64,000 nucleotides of DNA from Chryseobacterium sp. E1 (GCA_019203745.1 CP078104.1:124001-188000), one strand, 5' to 3'; positions 32,706 to 44,041 are shown, numbered from the stretch's first letter. Numbers and translations are program-made. The notes: generated from the sequence alone by a model not told the origin.

Positions 32706-33285
32706 TTATTTCTCCAATGACATTTTCCTCCTTATTTTACTTAAAAACTCATGAGTAATTCCAAGATAGGAAGCAACCTGCTGTTGCGTCAGTCTTTGCT
32801 CCAGTCCCGGATATTTTTCAAGAAACTCAAGGTAACGTTTATCAGCAGTTTTACCTGTCAATGATAAAATTCTTCTTTGTAAGGCTACGGACGACTGCTG
32901 ATTCATGATCCTGAAAAGCTTTTCTATCTGCGGCATGGTTTCATACAGGCGTTCCTTATCTTTTTGGAAATCATCAGCACTTCACTGTCTTCAAGTGCTT
33001 CAATATTCAGGATACTGGGAACATGATTGATGAGACTGTCTATATCTGTAATCCACCAACCTGCTACCGCAAAATATAAAGTCTGCTCAGAACCGTTTTC
33101 GTTCAGATAGTATATTTTAAAACATCCGTTCAGAACAAATCCTTCAAACAGACAATAATCGCCTTCCCGGAGCACCTGATCCTTTTTATTGAATTTTTAT
33201 ACTCAAAAGGTTCTGCAAACCGAATGAACTCTTCTTCTGAAAGACTGATGTATCTGCTGATATTGTTGTAAAGTAAACCGGACAT
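32706..33285 (-). CDS. Crp/Fnr-family transcriptional regulator
   Basis: About 192 residues. Start at 33285 (MSGLLYNNISRYISLSEEEF). N-terminal cyclic-nucleotide-binding-like beta barrel (VLREGDYCLFEGFVLNGCFKIYYLNENGSEQTL), with no glycine/arginine pattern for cAMP evident, then a long helix and a winged HTH (LTQQQVASYLGITHEFLSKIRRKM). Breaks near 33190 and 32935. This subfamily is very common in Bacteroidota, usually next to a small enzyme gene that it controls; here the enzyme is the isochorismatase-fold protein upstream. A palindrome with FNR-like spacing lies in that gene's promoter. Confidence 0.85.
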
Positions 33286-33446
33286 TCTTTTTGATAAACA
33301 GAATAAAGGTACCAAAATTATTGACACCTTTAGAAAAATATAATTGTAAAGACGGAAGCCAGAATAGAGAGAGTATTAAGGTCGGCAACCAACAACTTCC
33401 AGCCTCCTGCTTCCATCTTCATTACCAAAATATAAGTTATGTTAAG

Positions 33447-34089
33447 TTATTTTCTTTTTAAAAAATCTGCGGTATTCACAATACGGGCATAGAGATCTCC
33501 CAATGCTGATATTCCCGCAAGAAAAGACTTTTGAACTTCTGAAGCTTTTACCGTTTCACCATTCAGTTCCCGGTCTTTTGTTGCGGTAGCATCCCCGATA
33601 ATGGTAGTATTAAATCCGAAATCAAAAGCTGCCCTGGTAGTAGATTCCACACAGACATCGGTCATCATTCCTGTAATGATAAGGTTTTCTATCTTTTCCG
33701 ATTTCAGATACTCCAGAAGATCCGTTTCTCTGAAACTGTTCGGGAAATGCTTGGTAATAACCTTCTCACCCGCCTGCGGAGAAACCAATGGACTGATCTC
33801 TGCTCCGGAAGTTCCGGGGAGGAAAAAGTAGCGCCTTCATTGATTGAAATATGTAGGATATGCACCACCGGAAGTTGATTCTGTCTGAAATATTCCAAAA
33901 CTTTTTGGTGTTTTGCCCCGCTTCCTCAGCTTTTTCCAGCGTCATTTTTCCTCCCGGGAAATAATCATTCTGTACGTCAATAATTAATAATGCTGTGTTT
34001 TCCATTTTTCTTTTTTGTTGTGCGTTTATTGTTATTAGTGAAGTTAAAATCAGGCACAGGGCCAGGATAGATCTGAGTGTATTTTTCAT
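33447..34089 (-). CDS. Isochorismatase-family cysteine hydrolase, possibly exported
   Basis: About 213 residues including a possible signal peptide (MKNTLRSILALCLILTSLITINAQ); an internal ATG (MENTALLIIDVQNDYF) would give the cytosolic form. The isochorismatase fold shows the catalytic Asp in LLIIDVQNDYFPGG, the Lys of VITKHFPNSF, and the nucleophile Cys in LIITGMMTDVCVESTTRAAFD. The family hydrolyses amides, N-carbamoyl groups or vinyl ethers, and the substrate cannot be told here. Frames break near 33900 and 33790. It lies upstream of the Crp/Fnr gene, on the same strand. Confidence 0.85.
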
Positions 34090-34107
34090 TGATGAAATTT
34101 TATGGTA

Positions 34108-34152
34108 CAAAACTACATCGGCTGCCACTCCTGGCCTTTGAACTAGTTCAAA
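34108..34152 (-). promoter_or_regulatory. Promoter with FNR-like palindrome upstream of the isochorismatase gene
   Basis: On the minus strand TAGTTTTG (34115-34108) matches TAnnTTTG. About 29 bases further upstream is TTTGAACTAGTTCAAA (34137-34152), a perfect 16-base palindrome with TTGAA-N4-TTCAA half-sites, the same geometry as FNR boxes. Its centre lies near -40 from the likely start of transcription, where a class II activator binds, and no -33 TTG is present. Binding by the adjacent Crp/Fnr protein is inferred. Confidence 0.5.
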
Positions 34153-34452
34153 AAACAATAATAAAACGTTCTTAAAAAGTGTATGCCAGATCTTGTTGTT
34201 TTAGAATATTTTTAAGAAGATTTACAATGCTTATTAAAGCAATAGAATAATGATTACCTATCAATTAATATAATTTAACAAATCCGGATTTGGAAAAACA
34301 AAAAAATGCCTTATTTTATTACATACAATAACGGAAAAGTTCTTCTCACCAATTTTAAATAATCACAGTAAAAACCGGGAATAGCAAAATGTTTTTTGAA
34401 TAAAAAGATTCTTTTAGTATTGAAAAAACATTAAATTTGCGACATTGATATT
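34153..34452. promoter_or_regulatory. Intergenic region and promoter of ftsK
   Basis: A 300-base AT-rich gap between divergent genes. TAAATTTG at 34432-34439 matches the Bacteroidota -7 element and lies 14 bases before the ftsK start, so the leader would be very short. No -33 TTG at the right distance was seen, and nothing else stands out. Confidence 0.45.
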
Positions 34453-37036
34453 ATGGACAAAAAGACACAAAAAAACGACTGAATCGCCTGATAAAGGCAG
34501 AATTTTATCTAAGCCGCGCATTTTTTTCGGACTTAGTTTTATACTTTTCTCTGCCGTCCTTGCATTCTCCTTCATTTCTTATTTAATGAACTGGAAAGCA
34601 GACCAAAGCCAGGCAGGTACCATGCTTGACAAAAGTATCAAATCTTCAAATATTTTTGGTAAGGTGGGCGACTGGCTAGGAAATATTTTCATCTTTGAAA
34701 GTATCGGTATTGCCTCATTCATTATTGCCTTTCTTTTTATGGTGGTAGGAACCCTTATTCTTAAAAAGAAAATCTTCAAACCATGGAAGACCATTGGTCA
34801 CTCTCTGTTTTTCATCTGCTGGCTTCCGATCTTTATGGGGGCGCTTACAAAAGGACAAGGCGTTTTGGGTGGTGTATACGGATATCAGATCATGGATTAT
34901 CTGAATTCCATTATCGGTACTGTAGGTCTATGGACTGTTTTGGCTGCAAGTATCCTTCTTTATTTTATTCTTGAATTCAACCTTCGTCCAAGTTCTATTA
35001 AAGCAAAGCTTAACACCATCAATGAAAATACCATAGGAAAGGTAAGATCCATGATGCCGGATTCTAATGAAGATTTCGAAGCAGATGAAGAACTGAAAGA
35101 AGAGACTGAAGAAACGGAGGAAGAAAAAAATACAGCTCCTAATGTTACCGTAAGTGATATTGCAAGCCCTATCCCTTCCAATCCTGCCTCTGCAATGAAG
35201 GAACAGGAACCGGTAAGTGTCCCGAAAGGATTCCCTGAGGTTCCGGTAGCAGCCGATATAGAAACGATTACAACGCCTAATCATACTTCTTTTGAAACAG
35301 AACCTAAAGAGGTGGCACAACCTGTAAGCTTAAATCTTTCTGCCAAACCATCCGTTCCGGTATCAAGTCCTGAAGAAGCATTTGATATCAGACCTTCTAC
35401 TCCGGTATCTGCAGTGACTTCTGCCCCGGCTCAGGAAAATATTAAATTTAACGTGGAAGTTGCTCCGGTGATCGATATTCTGGATGATTCTGATAAAAAA
35501 TCCCAGGAACTTGTAGAAAAGCACGGCCTTTATGATCACAAACTGGATCTTGCCAATTTCCAGATGCCTCCTGTTGATCTCCTGAAAGATTATGGCAGTG
35601 AAGAAATTTCTATCAACAAAGAAGAATTAGAAGAAAATAAAAACAAGATCGTTGGACTTCTGAAAAATTTCAACGTAGGCATCGCAGAGATCAAAGCGAC
35701 AATCGGACCTACCGTTACCTTATATGAAATTGTACCGGAAGCAGGAATCAGAGTGGCGGCTATTAAAAAGCTGCAAGACGATATCGCACTCAATCTTTCT
35801 GCTTTGGGGATCAGAATCATTGCCCCAATGCCAGGAAAAGGAACAATCGGAATTGAAGTGCCGAGAAAAAATCCTACTATGGTTTCTATGCGTTCGGTAA
35901 TTGCTTCTCAGAAATTCCAGAATACTGACATGGATCTTCCGGTAGTTTTCGGAAAAACGATTTCCAACGAAATTTTCATGGCCGACCTTTCCAAGATGCC
36001 TCACTTACTGATGGCAGGAGCTACAGGACAGGGTAAATCTGTAGGTATTAATGCCATCCTGACTTCTCTTCTTTATAAAAAACATCCGAGTGAACTGAAG
36101 TTCGTCATGGTAGACCCTAAAAAGGTAGAACTTTCATTATATTCAAAAATTGAAAGACATTATCTGGCTAAGCTACCGGATGCTGAGGAAGCCATCATCA
36201 CGGATACCAACAAAGTAATCAATACCCTGAATTCATTGTGTATTGAAATGGACACCCGATATGATCTTCTTAAAAATGCTTTCTGTAAAAACTTAAAGGA
36301 ATACAACAAAAAATTCACGGAAAGAAAACTGAACCCGGAGAACGGACACAGGTATCTGCCGTATATTGTATTGGTAGTGGACGAATTTGCGGATCTGATC
36401 ATGACTGCAGGAAAAGAGGTGGAATTACCGATCGCAAGACTGGCACAGCTGGCAAGAGCCGTAGGAATTCACCTTATTGTAGCCACTCAGAGACCTTCCG
36501 TAAATGTAATTACAGGGATGATCAAGGCTAACTTCCCGGCAAGGGCAGCCTTCAGGGTAATCTCCAGTGTAGATTCAAGAACAATCCTTGATTCACCGGG
36601 AGCTGACCAGCTGATTGGTAAGGGGATATGCTTTACTTCAACGGAAATGAAATTTTGAGACTTCAATGTGCTTTCGTAGACACTCCTGAAGTGGAAAGAA
36701 TTGCAGAATTCATCGGGGAACAAAAGGATATTCATCTGCATTCCTTCTTCCTGAATATGTTTCTGAAGATGCCAACAGTACGGCTGCAGGTTCTTTTGAC
36801 CCTAATGAAAAGGATGCCTTATTTGAAGATGCAGCGAGAATCATTGTTTCTACCCAGCAGGGATCTACTTCAATGCTTCAGAGACAGCTGAAACTCGGAT
36901 ATAACAGAGCCGGAAGAATTATGGACCAGCTTGAGGCCAGCGGTATTGTGGGAGGTTTCAACGGAGCCAAGGCAAGAGAGGTTCTGATCAGCGATCTGCA
37001 TTCTTTGGAACAGTTTTGGAAGATCTGCGTAGTTAA
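34453..37036 (+). CDS. ftsK: DNA translocase FtsK
   Basis: About 860 residues. Start at 34453 (MDKKTQKK), one A missing from the first A-run. Four membrane helices in residues ~25-180, an acidic/Pro-rich linker (~200-360), the alpha/beta motor domain with Walker A GATGQGKS (about 524-531), Walker B VLVVDEFADLIM and RPSVNVITGMIKANFPARAAF, then the gamma winged-helix (LQRQLKLGYNRAGRIMDQL). FtsK pumps DNA at the septum and activates dimer resolution. Breaks lie near 34475, 36640, 36750-36870 and 37015. Restoring one T near 37015 ends the protein at ...EQFLEDLRS (stop 37036), the usual end; the uncorrected frame runs on to 37070. Confidence 0.95.
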
Positions 37037-37101
37037 AAGGAAATCTGATGATTTTAACCTTTCAAACTAAAAAATGTCTAAAAGATTATTAAATTAAAAA
37101 A

Positions 37102-37749
37102 ATGAGAAATATTATTTCAAAAGTTATATTAGGAAGTTTTGTTGTAGGTGCGGTAGGAATGGCCAATGCTCAGAAGATTGATGCCAAAGCTAAAAAGATT
37201 CTGGATGATGTTACAGCCAACTACAAGTCTAAAAAGAATTCTTACTTCAAATTTTCTTTTGGAAGCGGCCTTAACGGGCAGGTTACAAAAACAGAACCTG
37301 GTATTTATTATGTTGCCGGAGAAAAATACAAACTGAAGATCATGGATACGGAACAGATCTTCGACGGAAACAAAATCTACAATATCAATGCTGATGATAT
37401 GGAAGTAACGGTTGCAAAACCTAACGGAAGCAGCAGTATGTTCTCCCCTATCAACTACCTTAGCACTTACAGAAACGATTATAATGTAACGTATAACGGT
37501 AAGAAAATGGTAAACGGGGTTAATTCTGATTTCATTAAACTTACTCCGGTGAAAGCAAACGGAATACAGCATGTGTATCTTTTCATAGATTCTGCAAAGA
37601 AGCAAATGGTGAAACTGGAACAGCATGGAAGCAATAAAGATGTAGCGGTGATTGCCATTAAAGAATATAAAGAGAACCAGGAGCTGGATCCTAATATGTT
37701 TGTTTTTGACAAAAATAAGTTTAAAAACTACGTCGTTACAGAACTTTAA
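37102..37749 (+). CDS. lolA: Outer-membrane lipoprotein carrier protein LolA
   Basis: An intact 215-residue protein with a signal peptide (MRNIISKVILGSFVVGAVGMANA, cut before QKID). The mature part matches LolA-like proteins: AKKILDDVTANYKSKKNSYFKFSF, YYVAGEKYKLKIMDTEQIFDG and GVNSDFIKLTPVKANGIQHVYLFID. LolA ferries lipoproteins across the periplasm. It follows ftsK by about 65 bases, the usual flavobacterial order, and is likely cotranscribed. Confidence 0.9.
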   Translation: MRNIISKVILGSFVVGAVGMANAQKIDAKAKKILDDVTANYKSKKNSYFKFSFGSGLNGQVTKTEPGIYYVAGEKYKLKIMDTEQIFDGNKIYNINADDMEVTVAKPNGSSSMFSPINYLSTYRNDYNVTYNGKKMVNGVNSDFIKLTPVKANGIQHVYLFIDSAKKQMVKLEQHGSNKDVAVIAIKEYKENQELDPNMFVFDKNKFKNYVVTEL

Positions 37750-37824
37750 AATAAAAAAGTAAAACTGCAATTCTGCCCTTCCGGCAGTCTGTAATTTTAC
37801 TATTGAAAAAAATAACAAAATATG

Positions 37825-37855
37825 AAAAGCCACAAGTAAACTTTGTGGCTTTTTG
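37825..37855 (+). terminator. Terminator after lolA
   Basis: Arms AAAGCCACAAG and CTTTGTGGCTTT around a short loop, followed by TTTT. It lies about 75 bases after the lolA stop and just before the LptF/G gene at 37870. A weaker hairpin lies at about 37760-37800. Confidence 0.85.
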
Positions 37856-37869
37856 ATTAATTTTGACGC

Positions 37870-39324
37870 ATGTTAAAAATACTAGACCGATATATCATAA
37901 AAACCTTCTTTGGACCGTTTTTCTTTATATTCAGCGTATTGTTTTTCATCTTTATTGTAAACATTATCTGGGTTCAGCTGGGGCAATTTATGGGTAAAGG
38001 ATTAAGCTACTGGCAGATCCTTAAACTTCTTTTCTATCTTGGTGTAAGTGTAGTCAGTATGGTACTGCCGCTTACCATTCTTCTGGCCAGCATCATGTCC
38101 TTCGGGGAATTTGGTGAAAGATATGAGCTGGCAGCCATGAAAGCAGCAGGAATTTCCCTTACAAGGGTAATGACTCCCCTGCTGGGAGTAGCAACCGGCC
38201 TCGCCATTATCCTCTATTTTTTCTCGAATAATATCAGTCCGGATTTTCAGAAGAAGGCCAAGAATATGCTTTTCAATATTGCACAGACGAAACCTGCACT
38301 TAACTTTACTCCCGGACAGTTCATTGATCAGATTCCGAGCTATATGGTAAAGTTTGATAAGATCTATGGTGATAACGGAGAGAATATTGACGGGGTTTTT
38401 ATCCACAAAAAAGCAAACACATACGAAAACCAGCAGTCTATTGTTGCAGAAAAGGGAAAATTTGTTCCCGCAGCCAATAAAAACTTTCTGAAGCTAGTTC
38501 TGTACAACGGATACGTATTTGAGGATACTTATGCAGGAAAAGGAGACAATGTAAGACAGAAACAGCCGGATCAGGCGATTAAATTCGATACACTGGTTTC
38601 TCATTTTGACATCAGTGAGATCATCAATAAAGCCATCGAAAAAGAGCAAATTACGGATGACTACCGTTTCCAGAGCTATAATCAGGTCAACGAAACGATT
38701 GCCAGAAAGAAAAGAAAACAAACAGTTTTTTGATAATGTAGGTTCTGAGGTTCTGAATCAGACTAATTCCGTAATCAGCTATATGGACAAGGGTAATAAA
38801 CACAAGGTCACTCCAAAAGCCCAAATCAAATTAGATACTGTAAAAGGAGATAAAAACTGGAAATGATCTATTACTCCTACAACAGGCTGGATAACCTGAA
38901 ATCTACTCTGGAGTCTAAAAAGAATGAAGTCAGCAACAATGTAAAATATTTCAGTAAGATTGTTATTTACCAACAGAGAATTATTTCCTATTCTGTAACC
39001 TGCATCATTTTTTTCCTGATCGGGGCCAGTTTAGGATCTATTATCAGAAAAGGAGGTATGGGACTCCCTGTCATCATCGCTATTGTTATTTTCATCATTT
39101 TTTATGTAATGAATGTGGGAGTGGAAAATATGTCATGGAGCGGAAAAATGAATCCTTATCTGGCTGCATGGCTTCCTAATTTCATCCTCTTCCCTTTTGG
39201 AATATGGATGACCTACAAAGCCCTTACTGATTCGCAGCTATTTGATGCAGAAAAATACAAAGCATTCTTTAAACCGGTTACCAAACTGTTTGTGAAGGAT
39301 AAAGAGCATAAAAGATATCAGTAA
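37870..39324 (+). CDS. LptF/LptG-family permease
   Basis: About 485 residues with one frame break near 38720. YjgP/YjgQ fold: N-terminal LDRYIIKTFFGPFFFIFSVL, helices 2-3 with LPLTILLASIMSFGEFGERYELAAMKAAGIS (the coupling-helix signature), a periplasmic jellyroll (FTPGQFIDQIPSYMVKFDKI, to ~residue 330), and three C-terminal helices (ISYSVTCIIFFLIGASLGSI, and LPVIIAIVIFIIFYVMN). It forms the inner-membrane part of the LPS export pump with LptB. Whether it is F or G cannot be decided; both genes usually occur separately in Bacteroidota. Confidence 0.9.
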
Positions 39325-39351
39325 CTGTTCCAATAAGGATATCAGAAAGAG

Positions 39352-39382
39352 ATACAAACCCGGATTTTTTCCGGGTCTTTTT
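39352..39382 (+). terminator. Terminator after the LptF/G gene
   Basis: Arms ACCCGGA and TCCGGGT around a T-rich loop, followed by CTTTTTG, 30 bases past the stop. Confidence 0.88.
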
Positions 39383-39501
39383 GTAATTAAAATGGCAGTC
39401 ATATTCTTTTCAACTGCAATAATCTCCGGATTTTTATCGTTTTTTCTGAAATGATAAGATTATATTTACAGAAATAATCTGTTATCCAACACCCAATTAA
39501 T

Positions 39502-40131
39502 ATGAAAACAATATTCTTCACAGCAGTACTGTTCTCTATAGTATCATGTAAAAATGACAAGAGTAAAATTCTTCGGAGCCAATCTGCTTCTACAGATACA
39601 GCCATTATAAAAGGGATCTGCCAACGACCGATATAACAGATTCCATCAAAAATGAATATACCATTCTTCAGGCCCGACTTACAGCAAAAAAATTACAGTC
39701 TTCCCGTTTTACCTACAACTGTGATGAAGAGCCTTCCGGGAAGTTACGTTTTATTCGGATCAAAGCGGGATCAGGGTTATAGAACATATGTACGCTGAAC
39801 ATAGCCACTTTTCGGCAGTGGAACGGTACTTTATTTCTTACGGAAAACCTTTCTTTATATTCAAGGAAGAAACAGTCTGGAACTTTGACGGTGGTACTCC
39901 GGAAAACCCATTACCAAAGATGATATTACGGAAACACGGATGTATCTCCAACAAGGCCTGCCCGTGAAATGTCTTGAGAAAAAATACAGCATAAGATCTG
40001 ATCAGAAAGCAGAGAATGCAGCTGATAAGATCCCCAATAAAGAAATCTCATGCAATGGAGAAGAAATACTTACAACATTCCGGTCACTGCTTCAGCATAA
40101 AGACCAGAAAGGAGAAATAAAATGCCTGTAA
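39502..40131 (+). CDS. Hypothetical lipoprotein
   Basis: About 209 residues after joining frames broken near 39615 and 39770. The start MKTIFFTAVLFSIVSCKNDK has lipobox IVSC. The rest holds DITDSIKNEYTILQARLTAKKL, a Cys-containing EYNCDEEPSGKLR-like segment, MYAEHSHFSAVERYFISYGKPFFIF and a lysine-rich end. No family is recognised. It is a stand-alone gene. Confidence 0.65.
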
Positions 40132-40180
40132 AAACTAAGATAAGGCTGTTTCTAAAATCAAATATTTAAATTTCTCCAAT

Positions 40181-40210
40181 GCATCCTGAACTGGTTATAT
40201 TCAGGATGGC
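40181..40210. terminator. Stem-loop between convergent genes
   Basis: CATCCTGAA (40182-40190) and TTCAGGATG (40200-40208) are perfect 9-base arms around a 9-base loop. There is no strong T-run, so it is a weaker candidate terminator for the lipoprotein gene (plus) or the ketoacyl synthase gene (minus). Confidence 0.5.
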
Positions 40211-40256
40211 ACTTTTAAGACTTCCTCTTAGCTTTACATCTTGAATATTCCTAAGT

Positions 40257-41317
40257 TTAGAACTGATATACAAAAGCATTAATATTCATTCCGGCTCCTA
40301 CAGAAGCAAATAAAACCACATCATTCTTTCTGATCTCATGATGTTCCAGTTCACCTTTTAAAATCATTGTAAGTAAAGACGGGATGGTTGCCACACTACT
40401 GTTTCCAAGCTTCTGAATAACCATAGGCATGATATTTTCAGGAACCGGAACGCCATACAACTGATAAAAACGGTTGACGATGGCTTCATCCATTTTTTCA
40501 TTCGCCTGATGAATAATGATCTTATTCAACTGATCAATGGAATATCCGCTGCTGTCAAAACATTTTTTCATGGCTGCAGGAACATTCAGCAGAGCAAACT
40601 CATAGATTTTCCTGCCGTCCATTTTGATATATCTGGTATCAGGGCATCTTTCATTATTGTATGATTTTCCGAAATACAGGTAATCTTTTTCATTGAGGGT
40701 GTAAGAAGCAGAAAGATGGGATTTTATACCTGCTTGATCTTCATTATTCACTTCCAGTACCGCAGCCCCTGCTCCATCAGCATAGATCATACTATCCCTG
40801 TCATGGATATCCACTACCCGGGAAAGGGTTTCAGCACCAATGACCAGGCATCTCTTTGCAATCCCCGATTTAATAAATGCATTGGCCTGTATTACTCCTT
40901 CAATCCAACCCGGGCATCCGAACAACACATCATAGGCAACACAAAAGTTATTTCTGATTCCCAGCAAATGCTTTACCCTGGCCGCAAGACTGGGCACCAT
41001 ATCAGACTGTACGGTTCCAAACCGGACATCTCCAAAGTTATGGGCAAATATTATATAGTCTAAGCTTTCAGGATCTATTCCTGCATTCTCAATGGCAGAA
41101 CGGGCCGCAATGAACCCAAGGTCTGAAGTGACCTCTGTACTGTGTGCATATCTTCTTTCTTCAATACCGGTTATTTTTTTAATTTATCCGTAATAGAAGC
41201 ATTATTTTCTTTTAATAATACACCTTCTTCATTCAGGAAAATATGTTTATCAAAAAATAAATTGGTGATTGTTTCTGAGGGGATATAGTTTCCTACACCG
41301 ATAATCTTAGTCATCAT
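40257..41317 (-). CDS. 3-oxoacyl-ACP synthase III family protein (FabH-like)
   Basis: About 353 residues with one frame break near 41175. Starts MMTKIIGVGNYIPSETITN, the usual KAS III beginning. Catalytic triad: Cys in DVLFGCPGWIEGV (about residue 132), His in IIIHQANEKM (about 269) and Asn in KLGNSSVATIPSL (about 303). The context of the Cys (FGCPGW rather than NAACSGF of true FabH) suggests a side-branch family that condenses an acyl group with a carrier-bound or CoA substrate for a special lipid or product. It stands alone, with no acyl carrier protein next to it. Confidence 0.85.
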
Positions 41318-41463
41318 TTTAAATTTTAAATTCCCGTTTTTATAAGGTTACAGGAATAATATTATAAATATAATCAATTAACGTTAATACTTATCAATAT
41401 ATTATTATGCTATACCTCTATTTCGATAAAAATCTAAAATAACTCAACAAAAACGACAGAATA

Positions 41464-41497
41464 AAAAAAGAGGCTTCCCACCGGAAACCTCTTTTTA
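41464..41497 (-). terminator. Terminator of frr
   Basis: Arms AAAAAGAGG.TTCC and GGAA.CCTCTTTTT around a 4-base loop, 20 bases past the frr stop, with a T-run on the minus strand. Confidence 0.85.
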
Positions 41498-41518
41498 GTA
41501 TTTTTCAAAAACTGAAAA

Positions 41519-42073
41519 TTATACTTTCATAATTTCAGCTTCTTTAGTCTTAAGATGCTCGTCGCAAAGTTTTACATATTTATCTGTATAGTTCTGAATC
41601 TCTTCCTCTACTCCTTTTACAATATCTTCAGAAACTCCGTCAAGCTTTTTAAGTTCTTTCAAACCGTCCTGTCTTGCGTTTCTTACCGTTACTTTAGTCT
41701 GTTCAGCTTCAACTTTAGCCTGCTTTGCAAGCTCTTTTCTTCTTTCCTCGGTTAAAGGCGGAACATTAAGGATAATATTTTCTCCGTTATTAGAAGGAGC
41801 AAAACCTAAGTTTGAGTTGATAATCGCTTTTTCAATAGCGTTGATTGCAGTTCTGTCCCAAGGTTGAATAGAGATGGTCATTGCATCCGGAACAGAAACA
41901 TTGGCAACCTGGTTGATAGGAGTCATCGCTCCATAATATTCTACCATTACATCCTGAACCATCGCTGTAGAAGCACGTCCTGCTCTAATTCTTTGAAATG
42001 CGTGATCCAAATGCTTTACAGCTGCATCCATGTCCTGCTTTACAGATTCTAATATAAGATCTAATTCTTCCAT
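41519..42073 (-). CDS. frr: Ribosome recycling factor
   Basis: An intact 184-residue protein (MEELDLILESVKQDMDAAVKHL). All family marks are present: RIRAGRASTAMVQDVMVEYYG, NVSVPDAMTISIQPWDRTAI, EKAIINSNLGFAPSNNGE, PPLTEERRKELAKQAK and RNARQDGLKELKKL. RRF splits post-termination ribosomes with EF-G. The frame is open for a few more codons upstream, but the start at 42073 fits the family. In many bacteria pyrH lies next to frr; here a lipase gene lies between them. Confidence 0.97.
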   Translation of the reverse strand: MEELDLILESVKQDMDAAVKHLDHAFQRIRAGRASTAMVQDVMVEYYGAMTPINQVANVSVPDAMTISIQPWDRTAINAIEKAIINSNLGFAPSNNGENIILNVPPLTEERRKELAKQAKVEAEQTKVTVRNARQDGLKELKKLDGVSEDIVKGVEEEIQNYTDKYVKLCDEHLKTKEAEIMKV

Positions 42074-42614
42074 TATTATAGTATAGTTTGATAAATTGCA
42101 CATTAACTAGCTACTGAATATCAAGTAATTAACATTTCCAACACTGCAACAATTGCGTTTTCTCCTGCTTTTTACTATCCAGTGGTGCAAAAATAATGAT
42201 TGTTTTCGATATTTCAGTAAGCATTTACCTTTTTGAGGAAGTTGTTCTTTCAAAAAAATAAAAATAACTGTTTAAAGCTCTTTTTATAAATATCTGTACT
42301 CTGTATTTTTGTTTTTTATTGATCGATTCTTATTGATTATGGTCACAACTTTATCCTACATATATTTTATTTCATCAAAGGCCACGTACAAATACCTGCT
42401 TCATATTTCGGATGTTTCCACTCGCATATATCCCATATTTTATGGCTTATTTTACAGTATTCTTTTATTCAAACTTCTAAGCAGATATAGGAAGTTCAAA
42501 CAGAAACGATATTGCATGCAATTCTGGAAGAGGAATACATCAAAACAGATGGCTCCAATCCATGAAAATAAACAACCCTTACCCATTTTTCAACTCATTT
42601 AAAACACTCAAATC
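42074..42614. other. Gap between frr and the lipase gene
   Basis: About 540 bases. A hydrophobic 97-codon frame on the plus strand (42309-42602, non-ATG start) ends 12 bases before the lipase ATG. It contains a possible membrane helix but no recognised motif or promoter, so it is not called. The upstream control regions of both divergent genes must lie here; no clear TAnnTTTG was assigned. Confidence 0.4.
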
Positions 42615-43948
42615 ATGACAAATCCATCTTTAGACGCCTATCAGCAGGTTTTTAGCCTTGCATGTCTGGCCAACCGTGCCGGAGATTACAACGGTACCGG
42701 CAGTGAATTACAGCAACAGCTTCAATATGACCTGTCTTATTACCTGAACAATGTTCCTCCGGTTTCAGTAATGCAGCAGCAAAGCCCATCCATTGCCAAT
42801 TCTTCCGTTACTTCTCAACTGGGCAACTGGAACCTTGTCTGGGGTCCTGCTCTGATTGAAGAAACCGATGAAAACGGTCAGCCAACAGGAGTTGCAGACA
42901 ATGCATTATATGTAGCACAGTGTGATAATGTGACCTTTCCCGGAGGACCTGCACTGCCTGTTTACGCAGTAGCAATAGCAGCTACCAATCCTGCATCGCT
43001 TTATGATTGGGAAACAGAGGATTTTTCCGTATCGGAAGTTGTTAATTGGACTACTTATGATCCTTCAGATTTTACAACATCAGATTACAACAGGAATTTT
43101 CCGTACATATCCAAAGGAACCGCTACAGGTATAGGGATCCTTCTCAGCCTTATAAGCCCGGATACAGCAGCATCGCCCAATACTACACTCCAGCAGTTTC
43201 TGGCAGATTTAAAACCTGATCAGGAAACTGCAATTATATTTTGTGGTCACAGCCTTGCCGGCGCTTTATCTCCTACCCTTGCCCTTTATCTGAAAGAACA
43301 GAATCAGCTTGAAGCTTTTGATATTACTCTGGTATACCCTACCGCCGGACCTACTCCGGGAGATGTAAATTTCGCCAACTTATTTGACGCTGCTTTTCCT
43401 TCATTGCCATCCGGTTGGGTACAACAGCAGGGCGATTATCAGAACTGGAACACCATGCACTGGAATGCTCTGGATGTGGTTCCCCATGCGTGGCAGGAAT
43501 CCAGCCTGAAACAGATTGCCAATTTATATGGTCATTCACCTGATTCATACACCGCCGATATACTGACAGCACTACAGGACTTTGCTGTCATTGATTCCCT
43601 AAGTTCAAGTGCTCCCTATACCATGATCAGAAATCAGTCACTGCCCGGTACCCTTCAGAACTCCGGGCCTTTGGGCGCAATCAACGTTCCTCCTCAATCT
43701 TTAACGGATTATTTCAGTCAGCTGAGTTTGCAACATGTAGAAATCTACTCCGGTCTTCCAGATCTTCCCGGCCTTATTCTTAACACTCCATTACCCGAAC
43801 CACCGCCTCCGGTTCAGCTCGTTCGGGAGTCGTTAAAGTACCCAAAGATGAGATGATCATTAATATCATCAATCAGATCAAGGAATGGATTCAATCTCAT
43901 ATTCATTTAACAAGCCAACAACCGGTAAAAACGGAAGTAAATGAATAA
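42615..43948 (+). CDS. Class 3 lipase-like alpha/beta hydrolase
   Basis: About 444 residues. The nucleophile elbow is ICGHSLAGALSPTLALYL-like (FCGHSLAGA, about residues 209-217), with EAFDITLVYPTAGPTPGD and a His in MHWNALDVVPHAW, matching fungal-type class 3 lipases. A long N-terminal lead (SLDAYQQVFSLACLANRAG) has no signal peptide, so the product may be cytosolic or use another route. One frame break near 43825 after a proline-rich stretch; corrected, the end is ...VPKDEMIINIINQIKEWI and ...TEVNE. The substrate is unknown. Confidence 0.82.
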
Positions 43949-44041
43949 CAGATACTTTTTAATCATAAATAAGGAGAAAGCAGAAAATCCGGACAAAGAG
44001 TAAGTATATAATTATGACAGGTAAAGTATAATATAATACAT

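Noticed and set aside
37129..37833. A 234-codon frame on the minus strand
   Set aside because: Fully antisense to lolA, which is recognised by signal peptide and family motifs.
42309..42602. A 97-codon hydrophobic plus-strand frame before the lipase gene
   Set aside because: Starts with a non-ATG codon, has no motif and no promoter; AT-rich DNA gives hydrophobic frames by chance.
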